Shown: positions 63,901 through 64,000 of the stretch, piece by piece
How positions within the stretch are numbered: position 1 is the first letter of the stretch
Layout: every line of letters starts with the position of its first letter
Origin: Rhodococcoides corynebacterioides NBRC 14404
Lineage (GTDB): Bacteria > Actinomycetota > Actinomycetes > Mycobacteriales > Mycobacteriaceae
Length of the DNA: 64,000 nucleotides
Assembly (NCBI RefSeq): GCF_001894765.1
Contig: NZ_BCWV01000003.1
Location: 186,001-250,000, forward strand
Reading direction: 5' to 3'
Notes under the pieces: generated by a model
Told to the model about the DNA's origin: nothing
Database searches by the model: none
Seen by the model: the letters and a program-made list of their open reading frames with translations, nothing else
Made by a program: the position numbers and the translations under genes

Positions 63901-64000
63901 TGTCCGGATCGATCGGCACGTACGCCGCCCCGGCGGTCGCGACGGCGGCGAGCGCCACCATCAGATCGACCGAGCGCGGCAGCGAGATTCCGACGCGGTC
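60959..64000 (-). CDS. Nonribosomal peptide synthetase, A(partial)-T-E; 5' end outside the window
   Basis: At least 1013 residues; the frame is open to the window edge, where it reads VGISLPRSVDLMVALAAVA (A2 motif). The A domain has TSGSTGVPKG, FDASVWELF, NLYGPTEVT, RTGDLV and SGKTDR. Read by eye the code is about DAWQFGLVDK, close to codes reported for glutamine, so Gln is a tentative guess. The carrier has LGGDSI, the form that precedes epimerases. The terminal epimerisation domain has HHLVIDSVSW, EGHGRE, TVGWFTTMYP, GYGMLRYL and FNYIGR, all intact. It ends after the E domain without thioesterase, so it must hand a D-configured chain to another synthetase. The one ending at 6236 on the other strand is a candidate only by proximity. 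Confidence 0.93.
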   Translation of the reverse strand, partial: DRVGISLPRSVDLMVALAAVATAGAAYVPIDPDIPEARTRAVLDASSPRCVIAAAGTAGIAGVDYVDVATLADGRSEAPVTDADRRGAVRPDSLAYVLFTSGSTGVPKGVEVTQGALVNQLLWLIDEFALDESDVVLQKTPFTFDASVWELFAPSVVGARTVVAEPDGHRDPAYMARIVADRGVTVVQFVPSVLSLFVDAAAELGPDTLRSLRTVFSGGEALTVALTERVRRVTDARVVNLYGPTEVTVDATSFDAVGVDGSVASVAGPAMPIGHPAWNVAARVLDHRLRPVAPGGAGELYLAGDQLARGYASRADLTSERFVADPFDGAGERLYRTGDLVRWTEDGELEFVGRVDFQVKLRGLRVELEEIESVLAGHPDVAQAAVVVHEIGAASVLAGYVVPRAGATVEAQSVTDAAARVLPGYMVPDVVTVLDSFPSTASGKTDRRALPVPELSSGTYRAPSTPTEITVAGVVAEVLGIDRVGADDSFFELGGDSIVSMQLVARARAAGVAFTAREVFELRTVSAIAAAVDARGPGSSATVADDGVGIAPLSPVAEKMVERGGDWSGFVMPLMLTLPEGVTADALTEVLSSVVERHDVLRARVDVAGHALVVPPAGEYDLASRIRRIPLATGSEPGTDGYADVLRREFDAAMARLDPERGDMLELLWFAPEDDSTAGRLLILPHHLVIDSVSWRILVTDLVTAGVAVSAGQQPVLAPVDTSWRTWSTALVRRAAERRGELDYWRSVLAADDPTLGRRRLDPTVDTADRLTRTTVVVPDEVSEALLAPRGAESATTAEVLVAALSVAVAAWRAERGETAAAPLLTLEGHGREEAVVPGSDLARTVGWFTTMYPARVDLSGLDPAAVVDGRAAGGDDVVARTRTSFADVPDHGIGYGMLRYLDDESGATLREFAEPQIVFNYIGRVAETGVPEELRGSAWLPDFDTPDLTDVARNCMPAQAELDIQSMAETDEAGSRIKAFLSFPPDVLKEDEVNALTQKWLAALAVLAGRRT

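Overview
The window is high-GC actinobacterial chromosome from a mycolic-acid organism, most likely Rhodococcus or a close relative in the Mycobacteriales. The evidence is GC-rich codon use, GTG/TTG starts, an antigen-85-like mycolyltransferase, a short-type adenylate kinase, and mycobacterial-type S10 and spc ribosomal operons. No tRNA, rRNA, CRISPR or insertion sequence was seen.

Layout. (1) 1-6.2 kb: 3' part of a nonribosomal peptide synthetase (NRPS; C-A-T-C-A-T-TE). (2) 6.3-9.7 kb: tyrosine phosphatase, crotonase-fold protein, GNAT acetyltransferase and Xi-class GST. (3) 9.7-34 kb: ribosomal and translocon genes on the minus strand, in four apparent transcription units. These are rpsJ-rplC-D-W-B-rpsS-rplV-rpsC-rplP-rpmC-rpsQ; rplN-rplX-rplE-rpsZ; rpsH-rplF-rplR-rpsE-rpmD-rplO; and secY-adk-map. 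They are separated by strong hairpin terminators and candidate promoters, and two gaps hold other genes. Between rpsQ and rplN lie about 9 kb: a TerD-AIM24 fusion, an alkyltransferase-like protein, a coupled nuclease/winged-helix/HerA-type ATPase operon, an aldo/keto reductase and an AbiEi-DUF559-like protein. Between rpsZ and rpsH lie an APC permease and a small secreted protein. (4) 34.4-36.1 kb: a DUF4442 protein and the mycolyltransferase. (5) 36.4-43.6 kb: one plus-strand run, an ABC exporter (drrABC type) followed by chorismate mutase, 4-amino-4-deoxychorismate synthase, a prephenate-dehydrogenase-like enzyme and an AurF/CmlI-type di-iron N-oxygenase. (6) 43.6-50.9 kb, minus strand: an NRPS whose first adenylation domain is degenerate and whose last one stops just after the A5 motif, tail-to-tail with the N-oxygenase. 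(7) 51-59 kb: two paralogous lipases, a polysaccharide pyruvyl transferase, an alpha/beta hydrolase and four family-2 glycosyltransferases. (8) 59.2-60.9 kb: a DUF222/HNH protein. (9) 61-64 kb: the 3' end of another NRPS (A-T-E).

How the parts work together. Block 5 encodes the chorismate to 4-aminophenylpyruvate route used for p-aminophenylalanine (PAPA), as in chloramphenicol and pristinamycin biosynthesis. It adds an arylamine N-oxygenase that could make a nitroarene, and an exporter. The aminotransferase is not in the window. The neighbouring NRPS looks damaged or rearranged, so the final product cannot be deduced. The coupled operon at 21.4-26.4 kb has the nuclease-plus-HerA composition of several phage-defence systems and is the best candidate for an undescribed system. 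At least twelve genes carry a TANNNT-like -10 element only 6-8 bases before the start codon, which points to widespread leaderless transcription.
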